Assembly (NCBI RefSeq): GCF_003609605.1
Contig: NZ_MCHY01000008.1
Location: forward strand, 124,001 to 188,000
Length of the DNA stretch: 64,000 nucleotides
Direction of reading: 5' to 3'
Source of the DNA: Ammoniphilus oxalaticus
GTDB taxonomy: Bacteria; Bacillota; Bacilli; Aneurinibacillales; RAOX-1
Positions 54,298 to 62,141 of this stretch are shown here, in pieces (within the stretch, counting starts at the first letter, position 1; each line of letters starts with the position of its first letter). The translations under genes and the position numbers were made by a program. Under the pieces are notes generated by a model. The model had not been told where the DNA came from, searched no databases, and was given only the letters and a program-made list of their open reading frames with translations.

Positions 54298-54309
54298 ATG
54301 CGAAGTAGC

Positions 54310-54356
54310 GGGCGTGAGAGAAACGTATGTTTTTCTTGCGCCTGTTATTATTTTGG
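54310..54356 (+). terminator. Probable terminator after yajC
   Basis: GGCG..AGAGAAA pairs with TTTCTT..CGCC over an ~8-nt loop; downstream is TTATTATTTT. Confidence 0.65.
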
Positions 54357-54423
54357 GGTTAAGGCGGGTTAAGGTTTCGAAGTGTTGCGGCTGGGATGTA
54401 AATTGAAGCGAAGATGGATCGAG

Positions 54424-54609
54424 TTAGTTGGACTTTTGTCAACTAAGTAGGGTACAACCGATTTGGTAGGCCCAATAGATGGACATCTGTCAACTAAGGT
54501 GATTTATCTGCCTGAAAAAGGGGTAGAGAGCTCAATAGATGGACTTGCGACAACTAACTTTGGTCAAATCTCATCCTCAAGTTTACATAAGTGGACTTTA
54601 GACAACTAT
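54424..54609 (+). repeat. Cassette C: four 23-nt palindromic units spaced 51/60/52 bp
   Basis: Units begin at 54424, 54475, 54535 and 54587. The best copy has arms TTAGTTgGAC and GTCAACTAA around TTTT, with one bulged G. The others read ATAGATGGAC...CAACTAA or ATAAGTGGAC...CAACTAT. The spacer between units three and four contains GGTCAAATCTC (54562-54572), the core of cassette B. It lies just downstream of yajC and beside cassette B. Confidence 0.85.
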
Positions 54610-54659
54610 GGGCAGTCGTCGTTTGGATCAGCGTGGCGAGATACAACATCTCGACCCTT

Positions 54660-54847
54660 CTGTAATGGTCAAATCTCCCGTTACAGAATAGACGGATGAA
54701 GAATTGCCTCTGCAACGGCCGATACTCCCGCTAGAGCCTCCGATCCAGATAAATACATCTATATTATGAATGTAAAGGTCTGGAAGCCCCTTACAGAATG
54801 AATTACAATGAAAAGCTCTGCTGTAACGGTCAAATCTCCCGCTAGAA
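54660..54847 (-). repeat. Cassette B: inverted copy of cassette A, four ~27-nt palindromes spaced 50/60/51 bp
   Basis: Units begin at 54660, 54710, 54770 and 54821. Read on the minus strand, the first is CTGTAACGG-GAGATTTGA-CCATTACAG, matching the 15860-16046 cassette; the third is more diverged. The remaining sequence to 55025 holds only the yrzE terminator. The site lies between the convergent yajC and yrzE genes. Confidence 0.85.
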
Positions 54848-54955
54848 ACAATGAGTCGATCCCATTTACGCGCAGCCTTACACTGCAGCGCGCCACATCG
54901 TGAAATAGCTTATCCCCTCAAAATCACCCTTAAATCCGCAGCCACCCTTTCAAAC

Positions 54956-55006
54956 AAAAAGGGGGCCCCGAGACAACGGCTTTTCACCGCTTCACTGGAC
55001 GACCCC
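54956..55006 (-). terminator. Probable terminator of the minus-strand yrzE gene
   Basis: On the minus strand GGGG...AGCGG pairs with CCGTT...CCCC in a two-part stem, followed by CTTTTTG. Confidence 0.55.
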
Positions 55007-55025
55007 ATGTAACCCAAGTATTGAT

Positions 55026-55409
55026 TTATTTAGTTGACTGTGACAAGTTGACACCAAGCACTCCGCCAAGCGCGCCGACGACGAAAGCGATCACCAAAAA
55101 TAAGAGCACGGAAAGTTGGGGGGCAACATCAAAAGCAAGAAATCCGATAAGAAAGACAAGTATAAAGTAAGCCACTCCTGTTAAGCCGCCAAAATACCAT
55201 CCTTTTTGTCCCCCTCTTCGCCCAGCTATGTATCCGCCAATTAATAAGCTCAATCCATTAATACTGTAAGTGAAGTAAGGTAAAGTGAGCTCACTCATTT
55301 GACTAAAATGCAACAACAACGATGTAAGTAGTGAGCCAATGACGACGAGCCCAAGTGTGGTAAGCGCCCCCGTGATGATCGGAGAAGACGAACTAGCGAT
55401 CGTTTTCAT
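55026..55409 (-). CDS. yrzE: TIGR04086/YrzE-like membrane protein
   Basis: The 127-aa protein has four hydrophobic helices and Gly-rich turns (GGYIAGRRGGQKGWYFGGLTG). It matches the TIGR04086/YrzE family, located beside yajC in B. subtilis. ATG (complement at 55407-55409) is preceded by GGGAGGG; a longer frame to 55427 has no better site. It is on the opposite strand from its neighbours. Function unknown. Confidence 0.82.
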   Translation of the reverse strand: MKTIASSSSPIITGALTTLGLVVIGSLLTSLLLHFSQMSELTLPYFTYSINGLSLLIGGYIAGRRGGQKGWYFGGLTGVAYFILVFLIGFLAFDVAPQLSVLLFLVIAFVVGALGGVLGVNLSQSTK

Positions 55410-55584
55410 AGTTAAAAACCCTCCCAAAATAAATATGCAATTTGTACAATCTATGTTGGGACAGGGCTGTTTATGACAGGCTGTCTAACTTTGAAAAATG
55501 GGTGAGTTGGTAAAGATTCGATTACATAGATGTTACCCGTCAAGTTCAAACTAGGAAATAATCGCTGTAACGAGGAGGATTCCA

Positions 55585-56166
55585 ATGGATTTAGTTATCC
55601 TTATGATCCGCGCCTTGTTTTTCTATTTTCTGATCATGTTGGCTATGCATCTCCTTTTTAAAAGTAAAAAAGTGTCGCTAGCTGACTTGTTAATTGCGTT
55701 TATCATAGCCCAATTGTCGATAATTGGAATTGATCGGCCTAGTGAGCCTTTATCGATGATTTTGCTGCCGATTGGATTGATGCTGGCATTGCATCAACTT
55801 TTCGGACCGATTTTCCGTACTCAAGGCGCGAGCGACCAGAACGAGAAGCAAACCGAAACCACCAAAAATCGAAACCAAAGGGAAACTACATCTGCTCCGT
55901 CTTCATCTGTATCACCATTACGCACCGCGGCGGCAGATATCGAAATGGCGGAGATGGAATCGGTTGTCACGCAATATCCAATAGGACCACTTCCGTTATT
56001 GCTTATTCTTGACGGTCGCGTGTTTGATGAGAACTTGCAACAGATTGGTCAAACGCGGTTTTGGTTAAAAAACGAAGTTCAGAAGTTTGGCGCGCGACGC
56101 TTTAATGAAGTGGCCTACTGTAGTATGGATAGTCATGGACGCGTTTTTTTGGATAAGAAAAATTAA
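55585..56166 (+). CDS. yrbG: DUF421/YrbG-like membrane protein
   Basis: The 193-aa protein has three N-terminal membrane helices (~1-75), a low-complexity Gln/Thr/Ser linker (~80-115) and a C-terminal DUF421-type domain. That domain has PLPLLLILDGRVFDENLQQIGQ, TRFWLKNEV and a short acidic end. The position between yrzE and spoVB agrees with B. subtilis yrbG. The stop overlaps the convergent spoVB stop. Confidence 0.8.
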   Translation: MDLVILMIRALFFYFLIMLAMHLLFKSKKVSLADLLIAFIIAQLSIIGIDRPSEPLSMILLPIGLMLALHQLFGPIFRTQGASDQNEKQTETTKNRNQRETTSAPSSSVSPLRTAAADIEMAEMESVVTQYPIGPLPLLLILDGRVFDENLQQIGQTRFWLKNEVQKFGARRFNEVAYCSMDSHGRVFLDKKN

Positions 56167-57740
56167 CGCGCTTTAAAAAAGGGAGCGAGCAGCTTCCCTA
56201 CACCCGGGATTCGTTGCACGTCTTGTTTACCAAGAACCCTTAACCAAACGAGCGCCACTGCGTAAATGAGCATCGCCCCTATGGAAGCGATTAATAAAGT
56301 GATTGGCAGTGGGTAGCGCGAGGTTAAGATCTCAAATAAATAGGCACCTGCGAATCCCATTAAACCCATGGCAAGCATGACCTTTAGCGGGTCTTTAATA
56401 TCTATTGTAAATTGGGTGAGCTTGACCACGCTAAAAAAGTGAAGCAAGCTGACTAACACGATTCCAATGCTAATCGCGATCGTAATACCATGTGTTCCAA
56501 GGGCAGGTTGGGTTGCTAAAAAGAGAATGGCGACCGTTTTAATGACGGCTCCATAGATGGAATTTTTCATTGCGGCATGGGCGTAATCTAAACCTTGCAG
56601 GGCCGCGGCTAGTGGTCCCTGAAAATATAGAAATAGGCAAAAGGGAACCATCACCTTCATAATTGTCCCAACTTCCGTTGAACCGTAAATGACTTGCGCT
56701 AACGGTTCAGCGAAGATAAACAGTAGCACAGTGAAGGGAGCGCCAATCACGAGAGCGATCCGCAATGACTGGTATATGCGTCGATGGACCATTTTCCAGT
56801 TATTTGCGGCGCGCGCTTCAGCTACGGCAGGAACGAGCGAAACAGCTAGAGAATAAGTAAAGAAAGTCGGAAAAGTAAGCAATGGCATGGCCATTCCTTG
56901 CAATTGACCATAGTAAGCTGTGGCCGCTGCGGTCGTTAGTCCAGCGATCGCTAAACTTTGGGCGACAACAATCGGCTCAATCCAAAATGTGAGCGAACCG
57001 ATCAAACGTCCAGACGTGACGGGAACGGCGATGCGTAGCAAACCTTTGATTGTATCGCTATGTCGGCGAAGGGCATGCCTCATTTTAGAGCCGACCCAAA
57101 TTGGCATGAAGTTTTTCCGTCTAAATTGATAAAACAAGGAGATCATTCCCGCCAATTCTCCGATCACCACGCCAACTAACGCCGCAGCAGAGGCGTATTC
57201 GACACCATACGGCATAAAATAAGAAGCAAGAATGAGCACGGTAAAGATGCGTACGAACTGTTCGATTAATTGGGAGGTAGCGGTAGGGATCATATTTTGT
57301 TTCCCCTGAAAGTATCCCCGAATGATCGATGTAACGGCCACGATGGGAATAATCGGCGCGATTCCGATCAAAGACCAATACACGCGTTGATCGGTGAGCA
57401 TATACTTTGAAATTAAAGGGGCGCCGAGGATCATCGCTGTCGTAAAGATAACGCTAAGGACAGAAACGAGCAGCAATGATATTTTTAAAATCGATTTTAC
57501 TTTTTGCTTATCCTTTTTTACAGACGCTTCGGCAATCAGTTTGGAAATCGCGATCGGCAAGCCAAACTGTGTTAGAGTGATCACAAGGTACATCGTCGGA
57601 ACGGCCATTTGATAGAGACCCATTCCTTCCGCTCCGATAATTCTCGATAAAAAAATCCGATTGATAAAGCCCATCAATTTTGTAATCAATCCCGCACCAA
57701 CGAGGATTAAAGTACCTTTAAAGAATGATTGCTTTGACAT
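56163..57740 (-). CDS. spoVB: Stage V sporulation protein SpoVB (MOP-family flippase)
   Basis: Polytopic MviN/MATE-like protein needed for spore cortex synthesis, probably a lipid-linked precursor flippase. The 525-aa protein has about 14 membrane helices. Its N-terminal GTLILVGAGLITKLMGFINR and IIGAEGMGLYQMAVP are typical of SpoVB. It ends at the same bases as the convergent yrbG-like gene (56163-56166). Confidence 0.93.
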   Translation of the reverse strand: MSKQSFFKGTLILVGAGLITKLMGFINRIFLSRIIGAEGMGLYQMAVPTMYLVITLTQFGLPIAISKLIAEASVKKDKQKVKSILKISLLLVSVLSVIFTTAMILGAPLISKYMLTDQRVYWSLIGIAPIIPIVAVTSIIRGYFQGKQNMIPTATSQLIEQFVRIFTVLILASYFMPYGVEYASAAALVGVVIGELAGMISLFYQFRRKNFMPIWVGSKMRHALRRHSDTIKGLLRIAVPVTSGRLIGSLTFWIEPIVVAQSLAIAGLTTAAATAYYGQLQGMAMPLLTFPTFFTYSLAVSLVPAVAEARAANNWKMVHRRIYQSLRIALVIGAPFTVLLFIFAEPLAQVIYGSTEVGTIMKVMVPFCLFLYFQGPLAAALQGLDYAHAAMKNSIYGAVIKTVAILFLATQPALGTHGITIAISIGIVLVSLLHFFSVVKLTQFTIDIKDPLKVMLAMGLMGFAGAYLFEILTSRYPLPITLLIASIGAMLIYAVALVWLRVLGKQDVQRIPGVGKLLAPFFKAR

Positions 57741-57831
57741 CCCGAGAGCTCCTTCTGTTTGCTAATACTTACATAGACATCTTATGCATGTACAATAGGG
57801 ACAAGACCAAATAAAAAAAGGGGGGGACAGG

Positions 57832-58080
57832 ATGGCTCAAGTAGAACGTAGTCTGGAGGAATTGGAGCGTGAAATGGGCGCGATTTGTCAGAGTAAAGCG
57901 GAAGAGTTTCATCTGCTCGGTTATGAACAAGTAAGCGCCGACGAAATTTGGGAATGTGTGTCGACAAATTATGCGCAAGAAGTACCGCCATTGCACAAAG
58001 TGGTCAATGACATTTTGTCGTTAACCGTTACGAAATTTATGAATTGGATGATGATGAAAATGTATCGTGGGGAAATATAG
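57832..58080 (+). CDS. comN: Post-transcriptional regulator ComN (YrzD)
   Basis: The 82-aa soluble protein LSLTVTKFMNWMMMKMYRG... has the ComN/YrzD pattern. In B. subtilis ComN acts on comE operon mRNA and localises with MinJ/DivIVA. The gene is divergent from spoVB as in B. subtilis. The ATG follows a G-run (GGGGGG). Confidence 0.85.
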   Translation: MAQVERSLEELEREMGAICQSKAEEFHLLGYEQVSADEIWECVSTNYAQEVPPLHKVVNDILSLTVTKFMNWMMMKMYRGEI

Positions 58081-58117
58081 ACTAAATCCTTCCTTTTCTG
58101 AAGTGTTAAGCCAATAA

Positions 58118-58146
58118 TTGACTCGATTTTCACAGATGCGTATAAT
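58118..58146 (+). promoter_or_regulatory. SigA promoter of secD-secF
   Basis: TTGACT (58118-58123) and consensus TATAAT (58141-58146) are exactly 17 bp apart. The ~110-nt leader contains a small TACAC-TTCG-GTGTA hairpin. Confidence 0.85.
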
Positions 58147-58263
58147 GGTCGTGTTGAATAAAAAGACGCGGTGAGATAATCAATTACACTTCGGTGTACG
58201 AAGATAAAAACTTGCTAATTTGTGTCTTGGATTTAGAGAGATAAAAGGAGGAAAAGAACAACC

Positions 58264-59499
58264 ATGATTAAATGGAACCGAATTGTCGCCTTTTTAGCGG
58301 TTGTAGGGATCACGTTTGCCTTGATCGGAACGACCGCTAAAGGAGTGATCGGGGGAATCACGCTTGGCCTCGATCTACAAGGCGGATTCGAGACGTTGTA
58401 TGAGGTTAAGCCAATTGAAGAAGGACAGGAACTAACCAAAAATACGATGAAAGATACTGTTGGAGCGATTTTAAAACGGATCGACATTCTCGGGGTTGCT
58501 GAACCGGAAATCGCAATTGAAGGTTCAGATCGGATTCGCGTTAAATTAGCCGGGGTGACGAACCAAGAAGAGGCGAGAAAATTGTTAGGCGAACCGGCCA
58601 GACTAGCGTTTCTTGGTCCGAATGGGGAAGAATTAATGACGGGGAACGATCTAGCCAAGGATGGAGCGTCTGTCCAATATGATGAACTTCACCGTCCTTT
58701 TATCTCTTTGAAGCTAGCAAATGCGCAAAAGTTTGAGGATATCACAAGAGAATATTTACATCAGCGGATTAGCATTGCGCTTGATGAACAAATTTTGACA
58801 AGTCCAGAAGTACAAAGTGTTATCTCTGGCGGGAATGCTTCGATTACGGGAGAATACACTGTAGAAGAAGCAACACAGTTGGCGAATATCTTAAATGCGG
58901 GCGCGTTGCCTGTTGAGATGACAGAGATTTATTCAAACAGTGTCGGAGCTAAATTAGGGGCGGAGTCTCTAGATAAGGCTATTTTTGCCGGTATTATCGG
59001 GGTTGGAGCTATCTTTTTGTTTATGTTCCTTTTTTACAGATGGGCAGGCATTATTGCGATTGTTACACTGGTCGCTTATATGTATACGATCTTAGTTGTC
59101 CTAAATTGGATGCATGCGACATTGACTTTGCCTGGGATTGCCGCCTTTATTTTAACCGTTGGGATGGCGGTTGACGCTAATATTATTACGTATGAGCGGA
59201 TCAAGGAAGAACTGCGAGCGGGTAAATCGTTGACTTCCGCTGTGCGAGCGGGACAGCGTCGTTCACTCTCGACGATTTTAGACGCAAATATCACGACGAT
59301 GATTGCGGGAGCCGTGCTGTTTTATTTCGGGACAAGCTCCATTCAAGGTTTCGCCGTGACATTGATGGTCGGGATTGTGATGACGATGTTGACTGCCGTA
59401 CTTGGCACAAGATTATTGCTGTCGATCTGGGTTCGCTCCAATGCGCTGCGTAAGCCTTGGTTTTACGGCGTAAAGGAGAGTGAGATCAATGAACTTTAA
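58264..59499 (+). CDS. secD: Protein translocase subunit SecD
   Basis: RND-type subunit that uses the proton gradient to help Sec export. The 411-aa protein has GLDLQGGFETLYEV, an extracytoplasmic P1 domain and a C-terminal six-helix domain including GMAVDANIITYERIKEEL. In B. subtilis SecDF is a single protein; here secD and secF are separate and overlap by 11 bp. Confidence 0.96.
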   Translation: MIKWNRIVAFLAVVGITFALIGTTAKGVIGGITLGLDLQGGFETLYEVKPIEEGQELTKNTMKDTVGAILKRIDILGVAEPEIAIEGSDRIRVKLAGVTNQEEARKLLGEPARLAFLGPNGEELMTGNDLAKDGASVQYDELHRPFISLKLANAQKFEDITREYLHQRISIALDEQILTSPEVQSVISGGNASITGEYTVEEATQLANILNAGALPVEMTEIYSNSVGAKLGAESLDKAIFAGIIGVGAIFLFMFLFYRWAGIIAIVTLVAYMYTILVVLNWMHATLTLPGIAAFILTVGMAVDANIITYERIKEELRAGKSLTSAVRAGQRRSLSTILDANITTMIAGAVLFYFGTSSIQGFAVTLMVGIVMTMLTAVLGTRLLLSIWVRSNALRKPWFYGVKESEINEL

Positions 59500-60403
59500 A
59501 AACATAGATTATGTAAGTAAACGGAAGGTTTTCTTTACAATATCTGGTTTTATTCAAATTATTGGGATTATCGCCATTCTTGTGTTCGGCTTTAACCTTG
59601 GCGTTGACTTCCAAGGCGGGACAAGGTTGGATGTGTTAGTTGGGGAAACGTTTGCGGAACAGGATGTTCGCGCTGAATTGCAAACGGTTGGTCTTACTCC
59701 TGGAACGATTGAGACAGCAGGGAATCAAAAAGAACGGGCCGCGGTTCGGTTTACTGAAGCGTTGAGTAAAGAACAAGTTGCAAGCGCGAAAACGGCTCTT
59801 ACGGAAAAGTATGGCGAGCAAGTCGATATTGAGGAAAGCTCCGTTGACCCGATGATGGCCCGTGAATTGGTCCGTCAAGCAATCTATGCAGTGGGTCTCG
59901 CGTCACTCGGAATTATTATTTACTTAACAATCCGCTTTGAATACCGATTTGCGGTGACAGGCGTGCTTGCCTTGCTGCATGACGCATTTGCCGTGATTGC
60001 TGTATTCTCTATTTTTAAGATTGAAGTGGACTTAACTTTCATCGCTGCGATCTTAACGATTGTCGGATATTCCATTAACGACACGATCGTAACGTTTGAT
60101 CGGATTCGGGAAAACTTGCCCCGTTATAAAGTTAAGGGGATGGAAGACCTGGAGAAGGTCGTCAACGTGAGTATTCAAGAGACGATCGTTCGATCGTTAA
60201 ACACAGTTATTACGGTATTGTTCGCTTCTGTTGCTTTACTTATTTTTGGCGGTGAGAGTATTCGTAACTTTGCATTGGCGTTAACGGTCGGCTTAGTTTT
60301 CGGAATGTACTCCTCAATCTTTATTGCGGCGCAATTATGGTTGGATTGGAAAGGCAAAGAGCTTTTCAAAAAACGCCCGCTTACAAATAATGAAGCCAGC
60401 TAA
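59489..60403 (+). CDS. secF: Protein translocase subunit SecF
   Basis: Partner of SecD. The 304-aa protein has GVDFQGGTRLDVLV and SINDTIVTFDRIRENLP in six membrane helices. ATG 59489 is preferred over GTG 59480 because AAAGGAG is better spaced. It overlaps the end of secD. Confidence 0.95.
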   Translation: MNFKNIDYVSKRKVFFTISGFIQIIGIIAILVFGFNLGVDFQGGTRLDVLVGETFAEQDVRAELQTVGLTPGTIETAGNQKERAAVRFTEALSKEQVASAKTALTEKYGEQVDIEESSVDPMMARELVRQAIYAVGLASLGIIIYLTIRFEYRFAVTGVLALLHDAFAVIAVFSIFKIEVDLTFIAAILTIVGYSINDTIVTFDRIRENLPRYKVKGMEDLEKVVNVSIQETIVRSLNTVITVLFASVALLIFGGESIRNFALALTVGLVFGMYSSIFIAAQLWLDWKGKELFKKRPLTNNEAS

Positions 60404-60424
60404 GGCGCAAACTAGTTATGAACA

Positions 60425-60450
60425 CCGCGGGACGTGATCCCGCGGGTTTT
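60425..60450 (+). terminator. Intrinsic terminator after secF
   Basis: CCGCGGGA pairs with TCCCGCGG over a 5-nt loop, followed by GTTTTT. Confidence 0.92.
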
Positions 60451-60472
60451 TACTATAACATGAAGAGGGCAG

Positions 60473-61408
60473 ATGTTGATCGCTATGAGTGAAGATCGTT
60501 TTAAGAAAGCGGAGTTTGCCGCGTGGCTCGGTATTGTTGGAAATATCGGTCTAGCAGTCGGGAAAGGGATCATTGGTCTTTCCGCAAACAGTAAGGCATT
60601 AGTAGCCGACGCAGTTCACTCCGCATCCGATGTTGTCGGGTCATTAGCTGTGTTAATTGGACTGCGCGCCGCGAAAAAGCCGCCAGATGAAGATCATCCC
60701 TATGGACATGGGAAGGCTGAATCAATCACGGCAATGATTGTCGGAATGCTGCTGTTCATTATTGGCTTGCAAGTCGGCTATGGTTCGATCAAGGCTTTGT
60801 TTCAGCCGCTTAGCTCCCCGGGCTTGATTGCTGTTTTCGCCGCGTTTGTCTCGATGGCGTTGAAAGAAGCCATGTTTCGATACAAGTATCGCTTAGGTAA
60901 AAGGTTAAAAAGTCCAGCTTTAATCGCGAATGCTTGGGAGCATCGTTCGGACGTTTATTCTTCTTTAGCGGCAATGGTGGGGATCGGCGGAGCGATCATA
61001 GGAAGTAAATACGGACATCCATTCCTGCTTTATTTAGATCCAATCGCTGGAATTATCGTCTCGTTACTCGTATTAAAGATGTCATATGATATCATGAAAG
61101 AATCTATACATAATACATTGGATCATGTGATGCGCTCAGATGATGCGCGAAGTCTTGTGGAAGCGGTAGAAAAAGTGGATGGCGTGCTTGCTGTTGATCA
61201 ATTACTGGCCCGAGAACATGGTCATTACGTGATCGTTGACGTAAAAATAGCAGTTAAACCGAATATAACGGTTGAAAAAGGTCATGCGATTGGTAAGAGT
61301 GTAAAAATGAGGCTGATCTCAGATTTTGATAATGTTCATGATGTGATGGTTCATATTAATCCGTATTATAGTGATTTTGATTCCAGTCCGTCTGAACTCC
61401 AGCATTGA
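60473..61408 (+). CDS. Cation diffusion facilitator transporter
   Basis: Divalent metal/proton antiporter. The 311-aa protein has six membrane helices and the metal sites VADAVHSASDVVG in helix II and EHRSDVYSSLA in helix V. HPYGHGKAE precedes helix III and a C-terminal cytoplasmic dimer domain follows. The metal (Mn, Fe or Zn) cannot be deduced. ATG 60473 or 60485. It occupies the interval where B. subtilis carries recJ. Confidence 0.93.
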   Translation: MLIAMSEDRFKKAEFAAWLGIVGNIGLAVGKGIIGLSANSKALVADAVHSASDVVGSLAVLIGLRAAKKPPDEDHPYGHGKAESITAMIVGMLLFIIGLQVGYGSIKALFQPLSSPGLIAVFAAFVSMALKEAMFRYKYRLGKRLKSPALIANAWEHRSDVYSSLAAMVGIGGAIIGSKYGHPFLLYLDPIAGIIVSLLVLKMSYDIMKESIHNTLDHVMRSDDARSLVEAVEKVDGVLAVDQLLAREHGHYVIVDVKIAVKPNITVEKGHAIGKSVKMRLISDFDNVHDVMVHINPYYSDFDSSPSELQH

Positions 61409-61463
61409 TTGCACGTAAATAAGACTTGTATAAAAAATGTAGTTGTTGAGGGGGATTTTTGGC

Positions 61464-61976
61464 ATGGATTTCAAGAAGGCAATACGCGTTATTCCTGACT
61501 TTCCACAGGAAGGTGTTCGATTTAAAGATATAACGACACTTTTAAAGGACGGGCAGGCATATAAAGACATGGTCGACGAAATGGCTGAGTACGCTCGGTC
61601 TTTAAAAATTGATGTGATTGCGGGTCCGGAGGCGCGGGGGTTTGTAATCGGAGCGCCTTTAGCGTATGCGTTAGGTGTTGGCTTTGCTCCAGTGCGTAAA
61701 TCCGGAAAATTGCCAGGTGAAGTAGTCAGCCTTGAGTATGAATTGGAATACGGTAAAGACCAGCTGGCCATGCATAAAGACGCAATTCAACCGGGGCAAC
61801 GCGTATTGATTGCCGATGATTTGTTGGCGACGGGGGGAACGATTGAAACAACGGTCAATCTTGTTCGACAACTCGGTGGGGAAATTGCCGGGGCGGCTTT
61901 TTTAATCGAGCTAACGTATCTAAAAGGCAGGGAAAAAATCAGCGATGTCGATGTATTTTCCCTTGTGAAATATTAA
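61464..61976 (+). CDS. apt: Adenine phosphoribosyltransferase
   Basis: Salvages adenine to AMP. The 170-aa protein has the PRPP-binding motif [32 protein letters not shown] and the flap [13 protein letters not shown] 61464 follows GAGGGGGA by 8 nt. Confidence 0.96.
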   Translation: MDFKKAIRVIPDFPQEGVRFKDITTLLKDGQAYKDMVDEMAEYARSLKIDVIAGPEARGFVIGAPLAYALGVGFAPVRKSGKLPGEVVSLEYELEYGKDQLAMHKDAIQPGQRVLIADDLLATGGTIETTVNLVRQLGGEIAGAAFLIELTYLKGREKISDVDVFSLVKY

Positions 61977-61997
61977 ATTATCATAATCAATTTAATA

Positions 61998-62056
61998 AAA
62001 AGCAATATTCCTGCAACAATTCCGTAAATATAGGAGGGTAGGAATATTGCTTTTTT
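61998..62056 (+). terminator. Intrinsic terminator between apt and relA
   Basis: A 15-bp perfect stem (AAAAGCAATATTCCT with AGGAATATTGCTTTT) is followed by TTTTTTG. The loop is unusually large (about 27 nt) and contains TAGGAGGG. Confidence 0.85.
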
Positions 62057-62141
62057 GAATGATGAAGCTTTACAATCGATATATATTCAAAGATAATGGA
62101 AGATAAAATACAGGTTCGAATAGGCGAAGGGTGAATTTTAT

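Noticed and set aside
54463-54699. Plus-strand ORF of 78 codons across cassettes C and B
   Set aside because: It is composed of the repeat units and spacers, has no ribosome-binding site and no protein-like features.
54424-54847. CRISPR array, considered because of regular 50-60-bp spacing
   Set aside because: Repeats are imperfect and only four per cassette, the spacing alternates 50/60/50, a similar cassette exists elsewhere in inverse orientation, and no cas genes are in the window.
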